This document shows positions 13,233 to 23,360 of a stretch of 64,000 nucleotides of DNA, one piece after another. The position numbers were made by a program, and so were the translations under genes. The first letter of the stretch is position 1. Each line of letters begins with the position of its first letter. The notes under the pieces are model-generated. The model was given only the letters and a program-made list of their open reading frames with translations. It was not told the origin of the DNA and searched no databases. This DNA comes from Pseudoscleropodium purum (lineage: Eukaryota > Streptophyta > Bryopsida > Hypnales > Brachytheciaceae): positions 11,966,001 to 12,030,000 of the forward strand of contig OZ017803.1 of the NCBI GenBank assembly GCA_963969395.1, in the 5' to 3' direction.

Positions 13233-13490
13233 AAAGGGAGGGGGGGAGATCAAAGGAATGAAGAGGGAAGAGGAAGAACCGTGGTAATAACCACAAAACT
13301 TGGAGTCTCTGCATCTTCTCGCATGCTCAGGGGGGTAGGTGGTGCCAGCTGGTAGTTACCTGCCTAGTTTTCACTTTCAGTGCCAAGCCATGTGGCCATA
13401 TGCCCGCTCATACGGGTCCAATGGGTTTCGAACCCGGACCGGTGCTATGACCTTCGAAGCATTTTACCAGCTGGGCTTCCGCGGCTTGGC
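13233..13490 (-). mobile_element. tRNA-derived SINE
   Basis: About 258 bp, read on the minus strand. A perfect box B (GGTTCGAAACC, 13424-13434) and a near-consensus box A (AAGCCCAGCTGG, 13467-13478) have tRNA-like spacing. The 3' end runs into a pyrimidine tract. The 8-bp GATTGATA flanks both sides (13225-13232 and 13491-13498), consistent with retroposition. It lies inside the solo LTR and close to the MITE. The forward open frame 13339-13569 is an accident of this repeat. A tRNA pseudogene is less likely because homology-like structure continues well beyond a tRNA length. Confidence 0.72.
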
Positions 13491-13728
13491 GATTGATAGC
13501 ATATGCAAAAGAGATTTATATCTCTTCCCGATATATGCACATTACATGATTTTTTTAATATTTGAGTGAATTTTATTTTAATAATATAGTAAATGATGGC
13601 ATTATTTGAAGAGGCTTCAAGGTGACGCTTTCTCACAACGCAATGTACAAACTATAAAGAGAAGGGTTGCCCACGGCTTCATCAATTTGGTATAGTTCTT
13701 TTGTACTTTCTTTCAATTTGGAGTGAAT

Positions 13729-14187
13729 ATGTCGAATTGGAGGGTTTTATCTGAGTCTCAAGATGAAGAGATTCAACCGGAGCCGGAATTTGAGTTTTCG
13801 TTGTCTCAACTGCCAACTTAGTTTCTTCTACCAATGAGTCTTACACCACCGCATGGGAATCCACAGGAGGAAGCTGGGCCTTCTCGACCACCAAAACAAC
13901 CTCGGGTGGAACTACGTTGGCACGGAAACCTCCAGCAAGATGCTCGAGCGTTGATAATCTTGTTGCAGGTTGGATGTATTGAGCCCGGCAGTCGAGAGAT
14001 GACATTTGAAGGGAGCTTTGAAGGCTTGAATGAAGATCAACTCTATTGTTGTCTTAAGCCTATCAAAGGAAGTAGTGGCCACCAACGTTGGTTAGAAGGG
14101 CCAGTTAATCCTTTAGCTAAAGTAGACCGTGTTGATTATGTAGCAGTTACTATCCGACGCATCCTCAAGTTCTTGCAGATAGAATGA
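13729..14187 (+). pseudogene. LTR-encoded ORF of unknown function
   Basis: The frame opens with ATG at 13729 (starts MSNWR) and runs to 14187, with one in-frame TAG at 13819-13821. An internal ATG at 13834 gives 117 residues without a stop. Visible features: an acidic start (ESQDEEIQPEPEFE), a Pro-rich segment, then a compact conserved block with LLQVGCIEPGSREMTFEG, GLNEDQLY and GHQRWLEGPVNPL. The same block is found in the 3' LTR at 10983-11234. The leader and MSNWRV start are also shared with the gag frame of the host element at 19795. I recognise no family. It may be an accessory protein of the retroelement or a captured host exon. Confidence 0.5.
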
Positions 14188-15810
14188 TGTTCCTCTTGGA
14201 ATTTTTTTTACCTCTTTTAGACATATATTTGAGTTTTAGATTTTTTTATTTTAATATTTTAGAGTGTTTTCAAACTTCATTTGTTTATTTGAAGTTTGGT
14301 GAAAGAAGGGTAGAAATAGTTTACCCTTCTGTTGACTTTAGATGCTTTGTGGGTAAGAGAATGGGATGGATATGGCTGATGGTGGACTAGGGGGGTTAGC
14401 CAATAGTTTTTTAGATGCCCATGTAGCTTAGTCATAGGCTGATGTAAACCTTAGAGGGAGGATAAGGGGTCGGGTTCTCCTTCTTCCTTTGAGTTAGTTG
14501 TTTGGAGTGTGTAGTGTATTCGGGGAGCCATATCTCAGTGTGTATTGTGAGTTTTTTAATGAAAATTTGAGAGTTTGTACATTTTGTTATTGTAATTTTA
14601 AAATGGTATGGCACACTCTATTTAGACTTGGTATGTAAAAGTTATGAGTATTGAAGTGAAATAGTGTTTGCTGCCCACAAGTTTGGAAGACCGAAACTTT
14701 GAAGGCTTGTAAAAACTTTTCTATAGAGTCTTTGGATACGAGATTTGAATGAGTGGTGTATAGAATTATTAGTTTTCTATGAAGATTTAGAAATCTAGAT
14801 TTGGAGTTTGGATGTGAAAGTTGTGGCTTGGAGACTAAGAGGATGAAGAGCTACCACTTGATTTCGAGACTTGGAGGATGCACTGACTTTGACCAAGCAT
14901 GGAGAACAAGTGATTTGGTTTCTGGAGCTACGATTCGGAGAGAATATGGGTGATGTTGTAAGCTTTCCAGAAAGCTATCACACATTCCATTTGGAGCTTG
15001 TATGAGATCAAAGCGCTCTTTGAGGTGAAGAAGGGTCAGCTGCCTTGAAGTTTTGTAGGTAGTAACTTTGATTGTGCATAGAAACTTGCTAAATGAGTTT
15101 CTGAAGGTGAAATTTGGTGTGCATATGGTGTGTTTTAGTGGCTTTCCATGAAGCTATTGCATGTCTCATTTCGAGTTTGTATGAAATTGTAGTGGTGTTT
15201 TAAGTTAGAAGGTTAATTAAAAGTTTAAAAGAGAGTTTGGGTTCGGTTTATACTTAATAAAGGGTTAGAGAAATGGATTTCAAAGGGGATAAGGGTATAT
15301 AGGAGAAGGGTATGAAGTGGTTAGGGTATATAAGGATAAGGGTATAAGGGATTAAGGCTAATTAGAGGGATTAATTTTCTTAATTAAAGTTATTTATTTT
15401 AAGTAAGTTTAACTACTTTAATTATAATTAATTAGCTTAACTAAGATTAAGTGGAATAATCAAGATTAATCAAATTAATTAAATACAATTATCTTAACTA
15501 ACAATTAATTATATTAAGTAAGATTAGTTGTTTTAATCAGAATTTAATTAAGGCTTAATCTAGTTTAAGGATTATAATGTTTTGAGTTAGTTATATAAAA
15601 CATGTACATCAACATGTTTTATCATATGTATATCAAATTATATTATACAAGTTGAAGATGGGAGGCCTTTCATATATGCTGGATGAAGAATTTTGATTTT
15701 ATATGGATTTGAACACCAAATCATATGTTCCACAATCTCCCTTTCTCTCTCTAAATTAGTTGCAGTCAAGAACCCTGCGTTTTCCCAAGGCAAAGACTCT
15801 CAACACGACA
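14188..15810 (+). repeat. 3' part of the solo LTR, non-coding
   Basis: No gene. This is the continuation of the LTR after the small ORF. It matches, in inverted orientation, the region 9497-10980 in order: GATGCCCATGTAGCTTAG near 14415, the TGTATTGTGAG stretch near 14540, and the CTGCGTTTTCCCAAGGCAA stretch at the end. 15240-15560 is rich in TAATTA and GGGTATA short repeats. Confidence 0.55.
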
Positions 15811-15815
15811 GCGTT

Positions 15816-16663
15816 TTAGTCTCCACATCTCCAACTACCCTTAATGGCACTCCATCCTTTCTCTTTGGCCTCTTCCATAAGAATCCATCCTTCAAGAGAT
15901 ACTCATAGAATTGATGCCTGATATCTTTAAAAGTCTTGTCCATCCAACTTTCTTGCCTTTTAAGTGTACTTAAATAGATACCAATGTCTTTTAATCTACC
16001 TTCATAAGGTTCATCTTTGAAAGATAGATTCTTGCTACTAGTGTTTGATTTGTTCATTGTCAATATATAGCCATAATCTTCATCATTATAGTTGTCACTA
16101 ATCTCTTGTGCTTCCATTTCTTCCTCACATATGTATCAGGCTCTAGATAACATATCTACCACCGAATTATCTTTGCCATTAATGTGAATCAATATAGGAT
16201 TAAGTGATTTGATGTAGGCTATCCACTATAGCATTGCAATGTCTAGAGTATTGCAATCTGCCACCATTCCAAGCAATGGCAAGTAATCCGTTTCCAACAC
16301 CACATTTGTACCAATCAAATAATTTTGTTCTGCTTTGAATGATGTAAGTGCATCTAAAAGCTCCTTTTTCACTTGTGGATATGACCATTGTCATTCTATG
16401 AGAATTCTTGCTCCAAATCTTATAGCGAATTGCCTCCCATTTGCATCATCTTATCCAACGGCCCATCTTATTGCAATAGAACTTGTATCTATTGTTATGA
16501 TCACTAGTTTGTTATTGTTGTAATCAACTTGCCTCAAGACTAGTGGAGACCTCAAAATCTCCTTTAACCCTTCTATGGCCAAGTTTTGATCTTGCCCCCA
16601 TATGAATTTGGTTTCTTTTTTCAACAATTTGTATAATGGCTCAGATATATGAGCAAAATGCAA
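15816..16663 (-). pseudogene. RNase H and connection region of Ty3/gypsy pol
   Basis: The segments are collinear with pol. 16451-16663 carries LYKLLKKETKFIWG and an RNase-H-like start (LVIITIDTSS), 16200-16394 continues it, and 15816-16117 ends with the region that leads into the integrase zinc finger (DGFLWKRPKRKDGVPLRVV). In life this domain removes the RNA strand during reverse transcription. Stops and frame changes separate the pieces. It is interrupted downstream at 15810 by the inserted LTR. Confidence 0.75.
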
Positions 16664-16666
16664 AAT

Positions 16667-17430
16667 TTAAATTTGATAGAATACACATGCTCCCAAAAAA
16701 CTCCTTACTTCAGTAATGCTATTACATACTTTCATTCTAGCAATAGCATCTACCTTCTTAGGATTAGGTTTCGTACCATATCTCCCACATAAGTGTCCAA
16801 TAACAACAATTTCATCAAACCCAAGCTTAGACTTGTCAATAGATAGTGTTAAATTCACCTCTTCAAAATCTTTTCCACATCTAAAATGTGGTCTTTAACA
16901 AATGCTTTGTAGCCATCATTGTCCTTAGCCAAATCTTTAGAAGTCTCAAGGCAACCTTTTAAAGGTATATCATCAATGAAAGGAATAGTCTTGTCGGGCA
17001 CAAAATCCTTCAATATTTGATTCATAGCACTTTGCATGTGGACTATTGAGTTAGCAATACTTTGTAGTAGTGTGCACATCTTTAAGAATGATAATGGAGT
17101 TTTCATAGTTGTCAAATCCCTGATTTTCCTTGCAAGTTGGAACTAATCATAACCAGAGTATAAATCTCCAATAGAGTAGATTGCCTACCCTGCAAACGCT
17201 TCTACAACCTCATCCACAATTAGCCCTGACCCCTTATTTCTAATAGTGATTCTATTAGCTAGTTGCATGTCTTTGATAAATCTTAGTGCTCCAGAATTTT
17301 TTGGAATTGTAAACCAATGATTGGAATATGAAGCCATGGAAGGCTTGAGTATTCCCGTCTGCATCTTCTCCTTCAAAAAATTTACCAATTTAGGCAATAG
17401 AACTCTAGATACTAGAATGGACTTCAAATT
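16667..17430 (-). pseudogene. Reverse transcriptase of Ty3/gypsy pol
   Basis: This is the RT domain, broken into three frames. 17185-17427 has LVNFLKEKMQTGILKPS, YSNHWFTIPK and LRFIKDMQLAN. 16855-17115 has TTMKTPLSF and the active-site motif FIDDIPLKG, where the usual YxDD reads F-I-D-D. 16667-16858 has the thumb-proximal GHLCGRYGTKPNPKKVDAIARM and VRSFLGA. The order and motifs are those of plant gypsy elements. The frames are separated by stops, so the domain is inactive as it stands. The forward open frames in this interval are antisense shadows. Confidence 0.87.
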
Positions 17431-18660
17431 TCACGGCACATGTGGTACTATAAATATTACTATTGGCACAATGATACTAGGTTCCACACATCCAATCTCA
17501 TTGGAAGAAGAAACAAAAGCCTTACTATGTTTGGAGAGCATGTCTCAGAACCTCTTTCTCTCAGATTCATTCAAGAATTCACCCCCTCCTATCTTGAACT
17601 TAGCCAATGACTCTTGCATAAGTTTGTGTCTAATCTTTCTTGAGTCTCTCAATCCTTGCTCTTTCACAACTTGTTTAATGTGCTCATCGGTATCTTGCGA
17701 TAATTGAGTTGCCATTGGTTTCACCTTTTTTGCCACAGTCTTTTATTTGGTATTCACATCAGCTTCAAGTCCCATCTCAACATCTCCAATAATTTTTGTT
17801 GTGGTAGAAGCTTCTAAAGTCTCATAATATATTGCCTTTGAATTCACTTCTACTCGTATGTCGTAAGATGCAAACCTCTCATCTTGCAAGCTTTCCAAAA
17901 CTTGCATTATATTATTAGAAAATCCTTCTTCTTCTACAATTCTTGTAATAACTTCATCTTCCAACACCACACCTGACTTTTTTAATTTTCTTTGAATTTT
18001 TTTGATTGCTCTTCTATATATAAGGTTTAAATCTTCAATCTTTGCAAACCTCGTAAAACCATTTTTTGCCAAATTCAAAAATCCACACCTACCATTATTT
18101 ACAACAAAGAATGTAATAGCAAATGATTCAATAGCATCCGTAGACCCCCACACTCCACGAATGCAATCTAGAAATCCCAAAAGTGCATCTGATTTCTATC
18201 CACATGTTCTTTTCTAAGTTCATTCTTGTGTCTTTCATTGTGGAAATGTACCATAAGAAATTGCACCATCCTTTTGCCATCCAAACTTCAAATTTTGGCA
18301 TAATGCAAATCATCATCTAAAACTTTAGTCTCCATTTTGGTTGCAATGATATATGGCTAACCAAGAATGATTGGATAGCTACCATAATTCTAAACAAAAT
18401 AATTTTGTTCAACCTCCACATTACCAATCTTTGTTTTGATAGCTAGATATGCACCATATAGTTTGCCTTTTTCATTGTTTGTTGCCCGCATCACCCATCT
18501 ATGGTTCAAATCTATTGGCTAGTCTCCCATTTCATATATCTTTTGAGATATATGAAAATTTATGAACTATGGTCCACTAGAGCAAGAAATGACTCAACTA
18601 GATCTCCAAGTCTAACACGTGCTTCTGTTATAGCTCTTGCCCAGAATAGATGTGTGTAAG
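17431..18660 (-). pseudogene. Protease and protease-RT linker of Ty3/gypsy polyprotein
   Basis: On the minus strand 18290-18620 encodes a decayed retropepsin-like segment. It is recognised by its later half, with NNEKGKLYGAYLAIKTKIG, VEVEQNYFV and SYPIILG, which characterises the plant element protease region; the catalytic D-S/T-G is not intact in any single frame. 17743-18180 and 17545-17736 carry the acidic linker toward RT (for example EEEGFSNNIMQVLESLQDERF and LRDSRKIRHKLMQESLAKFK). Stop codons break it repeatedly. The product would have processed the gag-pol polyprotein. Confidence 0.68.
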
Positions 18661-18681
18661 CCATGATAGCCTTGCCTTTGC

Positions 18682-19795
18682 CTAAAACTTGTCATATGCA
18701 CAATAAGAAACACTTGCCTTGATCAAAGACCCTTCACCAATTGGTGAACATGGTGTATTGTCATTTATGACAACTTCGTCCTTTTCTAGAACCGTTTCTT
18801 CTTCTTGGTCTTTGCTAGATTTTGCCCCTATCGTCTCTTTGACCATGTAGCTACAAGCAAACATTTGCAAGACCTTGTCCTCCATCTTTCCACCCAAAAA
18901 TTCATCAATATCTTTAGCTTCTTTACAAAACAACCTTCTTGAACAAAGTCTGTTCTTTCTCATTTTGGCAACCTGCATCATCTTAATCACACATCAAAGC
19001 AAATTTTTGACCAAGCTCCTTTTCTTCATCTTATGTCATATAGGTATCCAATGCATGTGCCATGACGATTTCTGTGGCCATCTACCTCTTTCTCTTAATA
19101 ACATCAATAATAAGCTCATGAAAGTCCTTTTTAGCAATGCCAAGTGCTTCTCTTAGAGTAAATTCAATCTTAGCATTTAGAATCTTCCCTTCTAGAATAC
19201 CCTTCATATCCATAGAAGATTTGATGTTAGATTGAAGTTTGTAGGTAGGCGCTTTGCCTTTTTCCTTTATACCATCATCTTTTTCCTTTGCCTTTTTGTG
19301 GTCACCCATTCTCTCTTCCCGCTTTTCCTTTGGAAGTGGTCCATCTCTTGGATGAAAGGTAGTAGGTCGCCCTTCTTGCTTTTGTCTTGTATAGTTTGTT
19401 GGCCCTTATCTTGGTGTCTTTTTTCCAATTTGTGCCTTTTTCTTATTGGCAGGCTCTTCTATCTCATCCTCTTCTGCATTTCTACCCCTTTTAACTTCTC
19501 CAGACACGTCTTGGGATTCCTTTCCATCACTTTCACTCTCCAAATAGGCTTTGATAGTAGTAGAATCCACAGGATCATTCCACCTAGTCAAATTTCTAAT
19601 AGCCCTAGTCCCTCTTATTATAACTTCTTATTTGACCTTTGATAAGGCCTCCACTCCATTTTGTCCAGCTTGAATGTGATAAGTTACAGCATCTTGTAGA
19701 GGAATAGAGCTAGTTCTACCTAGCTTGTCATCTATTAATTTCTTCATTCCACCTTTCCCAAAATTCGTGGGTAAAAAGACCCTCCAGTTTGACAT
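18682..19795 (-). pseudogene. gag-like N-terminal region of the gypsy polyprotein
   Basis: Translation would start at the ATG at 19793-19795 with MSNWRV. The first block runs to a stop near 19627, then 19406-19591 continues with TRWNDPVDSTTIKAYLESE and a basic tail, 19082-19309 with TLREALGIAKKDFHELIID (a stretch typical of this family before the protease), and 18682-18990 with a charged linker. No Cys-His zinc knuckle is visible. The start and leader are the same as those of the LTR-encoded ORF at 13729, which suggests that a deletion fused the LTR leader to gag. Confidence 0.68.
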
Positions 19796-19992
19796 TCTAA
19801 ATCTAAAATGAAAAATGAAGAAAACATCAAATTGATGAAGCTTTAGGGCGGTGTCCTCTTTTATAATGAGAAGGCTTCACCTTGAAGCTTCTTCAAGTAA
19901 TGTCATCCTGGTGTTTTATTATTATAATAAAAACTGACTAAATATTATATGAATCCATATTTCACATAACAAACGCATTTATAATGCAACAA
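19796..19992 (-). repeat. Truncated 5' LTR remnant
   Basis: About 200 bp matching the first 200 bp of the 3' LTR (11420-11618) base for base over long stretches: TGTTGCATTATAAATG start, the CATATAATATTTAG stretch, CTTCAAGGTGAAGC, the TATA-like ATTATAAAAGAG, and TTCATCAATTTGAT before the ATG. The remaining ~1.9 kb of the LTR and any primer-binding site are missing, and gag follows immediately. The likely cause is an internal deletion with one end just after the shared start codon. Confidence 0.7.
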
Positions 19993-19998
19993 TGCACG

Positions 19999-20921
19999 AA
20001 TTGGTTTGATGCAAAATTTTGGTTATAGTGTGAAGATTTGACCTTTGGTTATGGTCTTATTCTCTAGCATCCCAATTTCCTTCAAATTCTACATTAATTA
20101 CATTTGAACTTTTATTATAGCTCTAATATTAGAAGAATGGAAAATTCAATTGTAACAATGAATCTCCTAATAGAATGGAAGACAATGAGACTATGTTTTT
20201 AAAGGGTTTGCTAGGATCAATATATCCTCTTTGCACCCTAATTTGCCAATATTCAAAATATTTAAAAAAATATGATTTATCATCTTCAACCATATTTTCA
20301 ATCATAAATTTATAAATAAATGTGCTCTTATGCAAATAACTCTTCAATCTCAAAGATTTAAAAAATATATTTGTTCAAATACTTATTACAATGCGCATTA
20401 TTTGTAATGTTATAAATTATTATAAATTTATTAAAATAATGTATTGTGGATTAAATTATATAAAAATAGTACTTGTGCATCAACATGTTCAAAAAAATAA
20501 TGTAATAAATGAAAGGACAAAAATTATAGACCTTCAATTGCTTGACTTCATTCCAAAAGTTCAGTCATTGCCTAAATTCATGCAGAGAAAGGTAGACTCT
20601 AATAGAGTGAAGTTAATCCCTAATTGCCTAAGCGATCATAAATGGTTGCTCAAAAATTTCAGCTCATTTGTATGTAGGCAATAAAATTCTTTGGATCATT
20701 GTAAAAAAATTTACGAGTAGTATTGAAAGTTAGCTATTGGAAATTTCGTACCATTAGTGGAAGAGTAAAGCACTAAAGCTTGCCAATTTCACTTGATTTG
20801 AGATTAAAAAAATTGTATTTATCCATTTGCTTTGAAAATGGTCCTAATGGAAAGTGTAAATTGTTTTTTTAGTTTTCACTATTGAAAATTTAAACAACCA
20901 AGTGTTGATTTGGAGTTATTT
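19999..20921. other. AT-rich non-genic interval
   Basis: I see nothing recognisable. A 97-codon forward frame at 20391-20684 has strongly AT-driven composition in its first half; its second half (LLDFIPKVQSLPKFMQRKVDS) looks more protein-like but matches no family I know. Confidence 0.35.
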
Positions 20922-20929
20922 GCGATTTC

Positions 20930-21212
20930 CATGGTTGTTATAGTGGACGGACGTCCGGTTCGCCCGTCCGTTAGAGGTCCCGCCCGTCCGATACAGTCAA
21001 CACATAGTTGACTTTCTGATAACAGAAAAATAGGCCACGTGGACGCCATGTGGATTAAGGAACATGCTGGGCGCGGACGAGGTGACGTGTCATTCCGCAA
21101 AATTGCACAAGTTACAAAATTAAAGCCATCCGGACCGTTCGTCCGTCCGGTCCGGTTTGCCCATCCGCCCGTCCCATCCGATGACCCTAACTCGCTCGTT
21201 ATGACAACCATG
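20930..21212. mobile_element. hAT MITE, family B copy 1
   Basis: 283 bp. Terminal inverted repeats CATGGTTGT.ATA and TATGACAACCATG (imperfect), flanked by the perfect 8-bp duplication GCGATTTC (20922-20929 and 21213-21220). GC-rich ends with GGACGGACGTCCGG-type repeats surround an AT-richer centre. There is no coding capacity. A second copy at 54744-55046 is nearly identical, so the family was recently mobile. It shares the GTCCG-repeat style of family A but has different terminal repeats. Confidence 0.92.
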
Positions 21213-21235
21213 GCGATTTCTACTTATTAAAAAAA

Positions 21236-22075
21236 TTCATTAGAGGAGATTTACTTAGTCTAGAGGGCTATGAGTTCCCTCATTAAAAGAGTTTTGGGGG
21301 GGCAAGAGGGCCATTTCAAGGCCTATTCCTCGGTAGTTCCCCCCATAGTTCCCCACACATTTAAAGAATGTCAGGCCGTCAAAAAAAATTTGGAAAAATA
21401 AAATAATTTAATTCTTAAAATAAAAAAAAGATGAAATCTTTTCAAGTATTTTTAAATTTAAAAAAAATGACGTGACAGTCATTCTACCACGTCAGTTAAC
21501 AACTTCCATGAGTTTCAATGGATTTAGAACCCATTAAAAGATTTTTGAGAGGGTCAGGAGGGCTATTTCAAATTGGTGCTTCCCGCAGTTTTCTCTTGCA
21601 ATTTTGGCAAACAATTGTTTCTAAAAAAATTCATTCTTGAAATGAAGAAAAAAGTTGAAAAAAAATTTCATTAAATTTTTTTTTTCAAATGTGGCAATCA
21701 TTGTGTCACATTAGCAAGCTATTGTGGCCCTCTACAAAGCAGTTTTTGCAGTTTGGGAACTATTGGGAACTCATAGCTTTCCAAAGAGCTGAAAATTCCT
21801 CTAATGCCAAGGAACTCACAATCCTCCAGACTAGGTGAACTTCTTCTAATGCGGGGTTCTTAGCCCATCGAAACTTACAATAGCTACTATTTGATGTGGC
21901 ATAGCGATTGCCATGTCATTTTTTTTTTTAAATTTTAATTTTTTTTTGCATTTTAAGAATTTGATTTTTTTTGGGGGGGGTTTTCCAAAAAATTGTGATA
22001 GCCTAACATTCTTTAATTGCAGGGGCAACATGCTTGAAATAGTTTTCCTATCGCCCCCCCAATTCTTCTAATGGC
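21236..22075. repeat. Nested block of MITE-like repeat units
   Basis: Several degenerate units of roughly 200-300 bp lie head to tail or inverted. Each carries variants of GGGGGTCAGGAGGGC.ATTTC near one edge (21290, 21545), a poly-A/T-rich middle, a TGACGTGGCAGTCATT..CACGTCA-like core (21468-21500, 21705-21715), and edges resembling CATTAGAGGA or TCTAATG (21239, 21805, 21846, 22065). The inverted pair CATTAGAGGAGATT (21239) and AATTCCTCTAATG (21796-21808) looks like a terminal inverted repeat of one unit. I cannot set boundaries or a target duplication. A related unit is at 60845-61180. No gene. Confidence 0.55.
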
Positions 22076-22240
22076 ATTTCAACAATTGCAAGGTAGATTA
22101 TGTAATGAATTTGATAGCTCTTCATTTGTCCTTAAAGTTTTTAGAAGTGCACTTTAGTTTGCTAAAGAAAAACATACTAAAAATAAGATATGCACATTTT
22201 TCTTAGTCTCACAACTCCTATGCAATTTCATACTCAAAAC

Positions 22241-22542
22241 CAGGGTTGACGAATCTCTACGTCAGCCCCAAAATAGTGTCCGTAACCCGGACGTTCGGAC
22301 GCACGGACGCCAACGGACGCAGCGTCCCTCTCGCTGTCGGAAGGCGGACGGGTAGGGCAGACGGACGGGGCGAACGGCCCGAGGCAGACGCCCAGATCAC
22401 GTGGACCAGATCAGTCCGCTTGTCGATCAGACGGCCGTAACCGGGCGGACGGGGCGGACGGCATCTGCGAATGTCAGCGGACGTTGCGGACACAGCGTCC
22501 GCATCCGGACGTCCTGGACGTCCAACCGTCCTGTCAACCCTG
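22241..22542 (-). mobile_element. hAT MITE, family A copy 2
   Basis: 302 bp with terminal inverted repeats CAGGGTTGAC and GTCAACCCTG, flanked by the perfect 8-bp duplication CTCAAAAC (22233-22240 and 22543-22550). Its left end (GCCCCAAAATAGTGTCCG) corresponds to the right end of the 10-kb hAT, so it is inverted relative to that element. Non-coding; open frames on both strands reflect GC content. 22076-22232 just before it holds nothing recognisable. Confidence 0.93.
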
Positions 22543-22550
22543 CTCAAAAC

Positions 22551-23360
22551 TAGTACACATGTGGGAGCATGAAAACTCAAACCGAATAAATTAGTCTAGA
22601 ATTAGGATTAGATAGACTTGCAAATTTTATTTTTTTGGTCCCCTCTAGAGATTTCCGCTACACTACAACTATAATAGAAATAATCAGTTTCTGGATTGCT
22701 AAAACTGTTAATAACGTTACGGAAACAAATCCGATACGGATTCGGAATCCAAAAAAGTACCGGATTCCCCAAACCTACATTCTAGACTTCCGGTCTAGGA
22801 AACTAGAAGACCGTTAGGGGAACGGTCTTCTACCTGTTCTCCATTGAGAATTGTTGGCTGCGCGTTGGGTACTTAAATCCACTATCACTTTTCTTTCTTT
22901 CTCTCTTTGCTTGTTGAATTTGGTGAATATATAGTTAAGTGAAAGAGTGGTGAGTTAGCGACCAAAATAGGAAGAAAATGGAAAGATCAGTATTGGAATA
23001 GGTTATCAATTGTCGGTGATTCATGGCAGCTGTTGTCGATCCGGCTACACAAAAGTCTGGAGTTGTAGCCCAGATGGTTTGTCTAGTTATCCCTTTTGAT
23101 CCGGCTCATCGAGGTCAGTTAGAAGAAGATCTCATGTGTATTGGGTGTGTCAGATTGTTAAATAGGTTGTAGAGCATGAAGAACGAAGAGATGATTTAGG
23201 AATTCATTTACAGAGTTCCGAATCAATATGAGTTGATAGTAAAAGGTTGACTCGTAGCTTGGATGGAAGATATCTAGGCGGATGTCTATTCGTTTAAAAA
23301 GAATGGACTCAGACTAGCCAAAAGAACGGATAAGTACGTAGCTGGAAAGTTCCAGAATTA
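22551..23360 (+). other. Possible leader/LTR region of a decayed retroelement
   Basis: No gene. The composition changes from the AT-rich surroundings to TCCGGA- and GGTCTTC-bearing sequence. 22785-22830 holds an inverted repeat around GGAACGGTCTTCTA (CTAGAAGACCGTTAG facing GGAACGGTCTTC). 23000-23360 translates in pieces into a gag-like N terminus with many stops. This fits the 5' part of the element whose gag-like frame follows at 23361. Confidence 0.4.

Larger units (their letters stand above)
12846..15810 (+). mobile_element. Solo LTR (or short non-autonomous copy) inserted in pol
   Basis: The insertion is flanked by the 5-bp duplication GCGTT (12841-12845 and 15811-15815). Removing one duplicate and the insert rejoins the integrase reading frame of the host element exactly. 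The insert is the same family as the 3' LTR at 9497-11618 but opposite in orientation. It begins GTTGTG, ends CACGACA, and contains the TATA-like box, the ATG leader and the small ORF. It carries a hAT MITE and a SINE as later insertions; without these it would be about 2.4 kb. No pol or gag lies inside, so it is most simply a solo LTR left by LTR-LTR recombination. Confidence 0.78.
9497..19992 (-). mobile_element. Ty3/gypsy LTR retrotransposon, decayed, with a nested same-family LTR
   Basis: A 10.5-kb element read on the minus strand: truncated 5' LTR (19796-19992), gag-like ORF, aspartic protease, reverse transcriptase, RNase H, integrase, a purine-rich tract (11619-11630) and a 2.1-kb 3' LTR (9497-11618). 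The hexamer TGCACG occurs immediately outside both ends (9491-9496 and 19993-19998), and the ends are TTGTTG and CAACAA, supporting one insertion event. The order protease, RT, RNase H, integrase is that of Ty3/gypsy. The pol frame has many stops and shifts. A six-base duplication is slightly longer than the usual five for this group, so the boundaries may be off by a base. Confidence 0.82.

Noticed and set aside
13339..13569. 76-codon forward frame
   Set aside because: Runs antisense through the SINE; the pol III boxes explain the sequence.
19232..19642. 136-codon hydrophobic forward frame resembling a membrane protein
   Set aside because: Antisense of the gag-like region of the minus-strand gypsy element.
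20879..21230. Open frames over the family B MITE
   Set aside because: Composition effect of a non-coding MITE; the same frame recurs at 54636-54863 only because the MITE is repeated.
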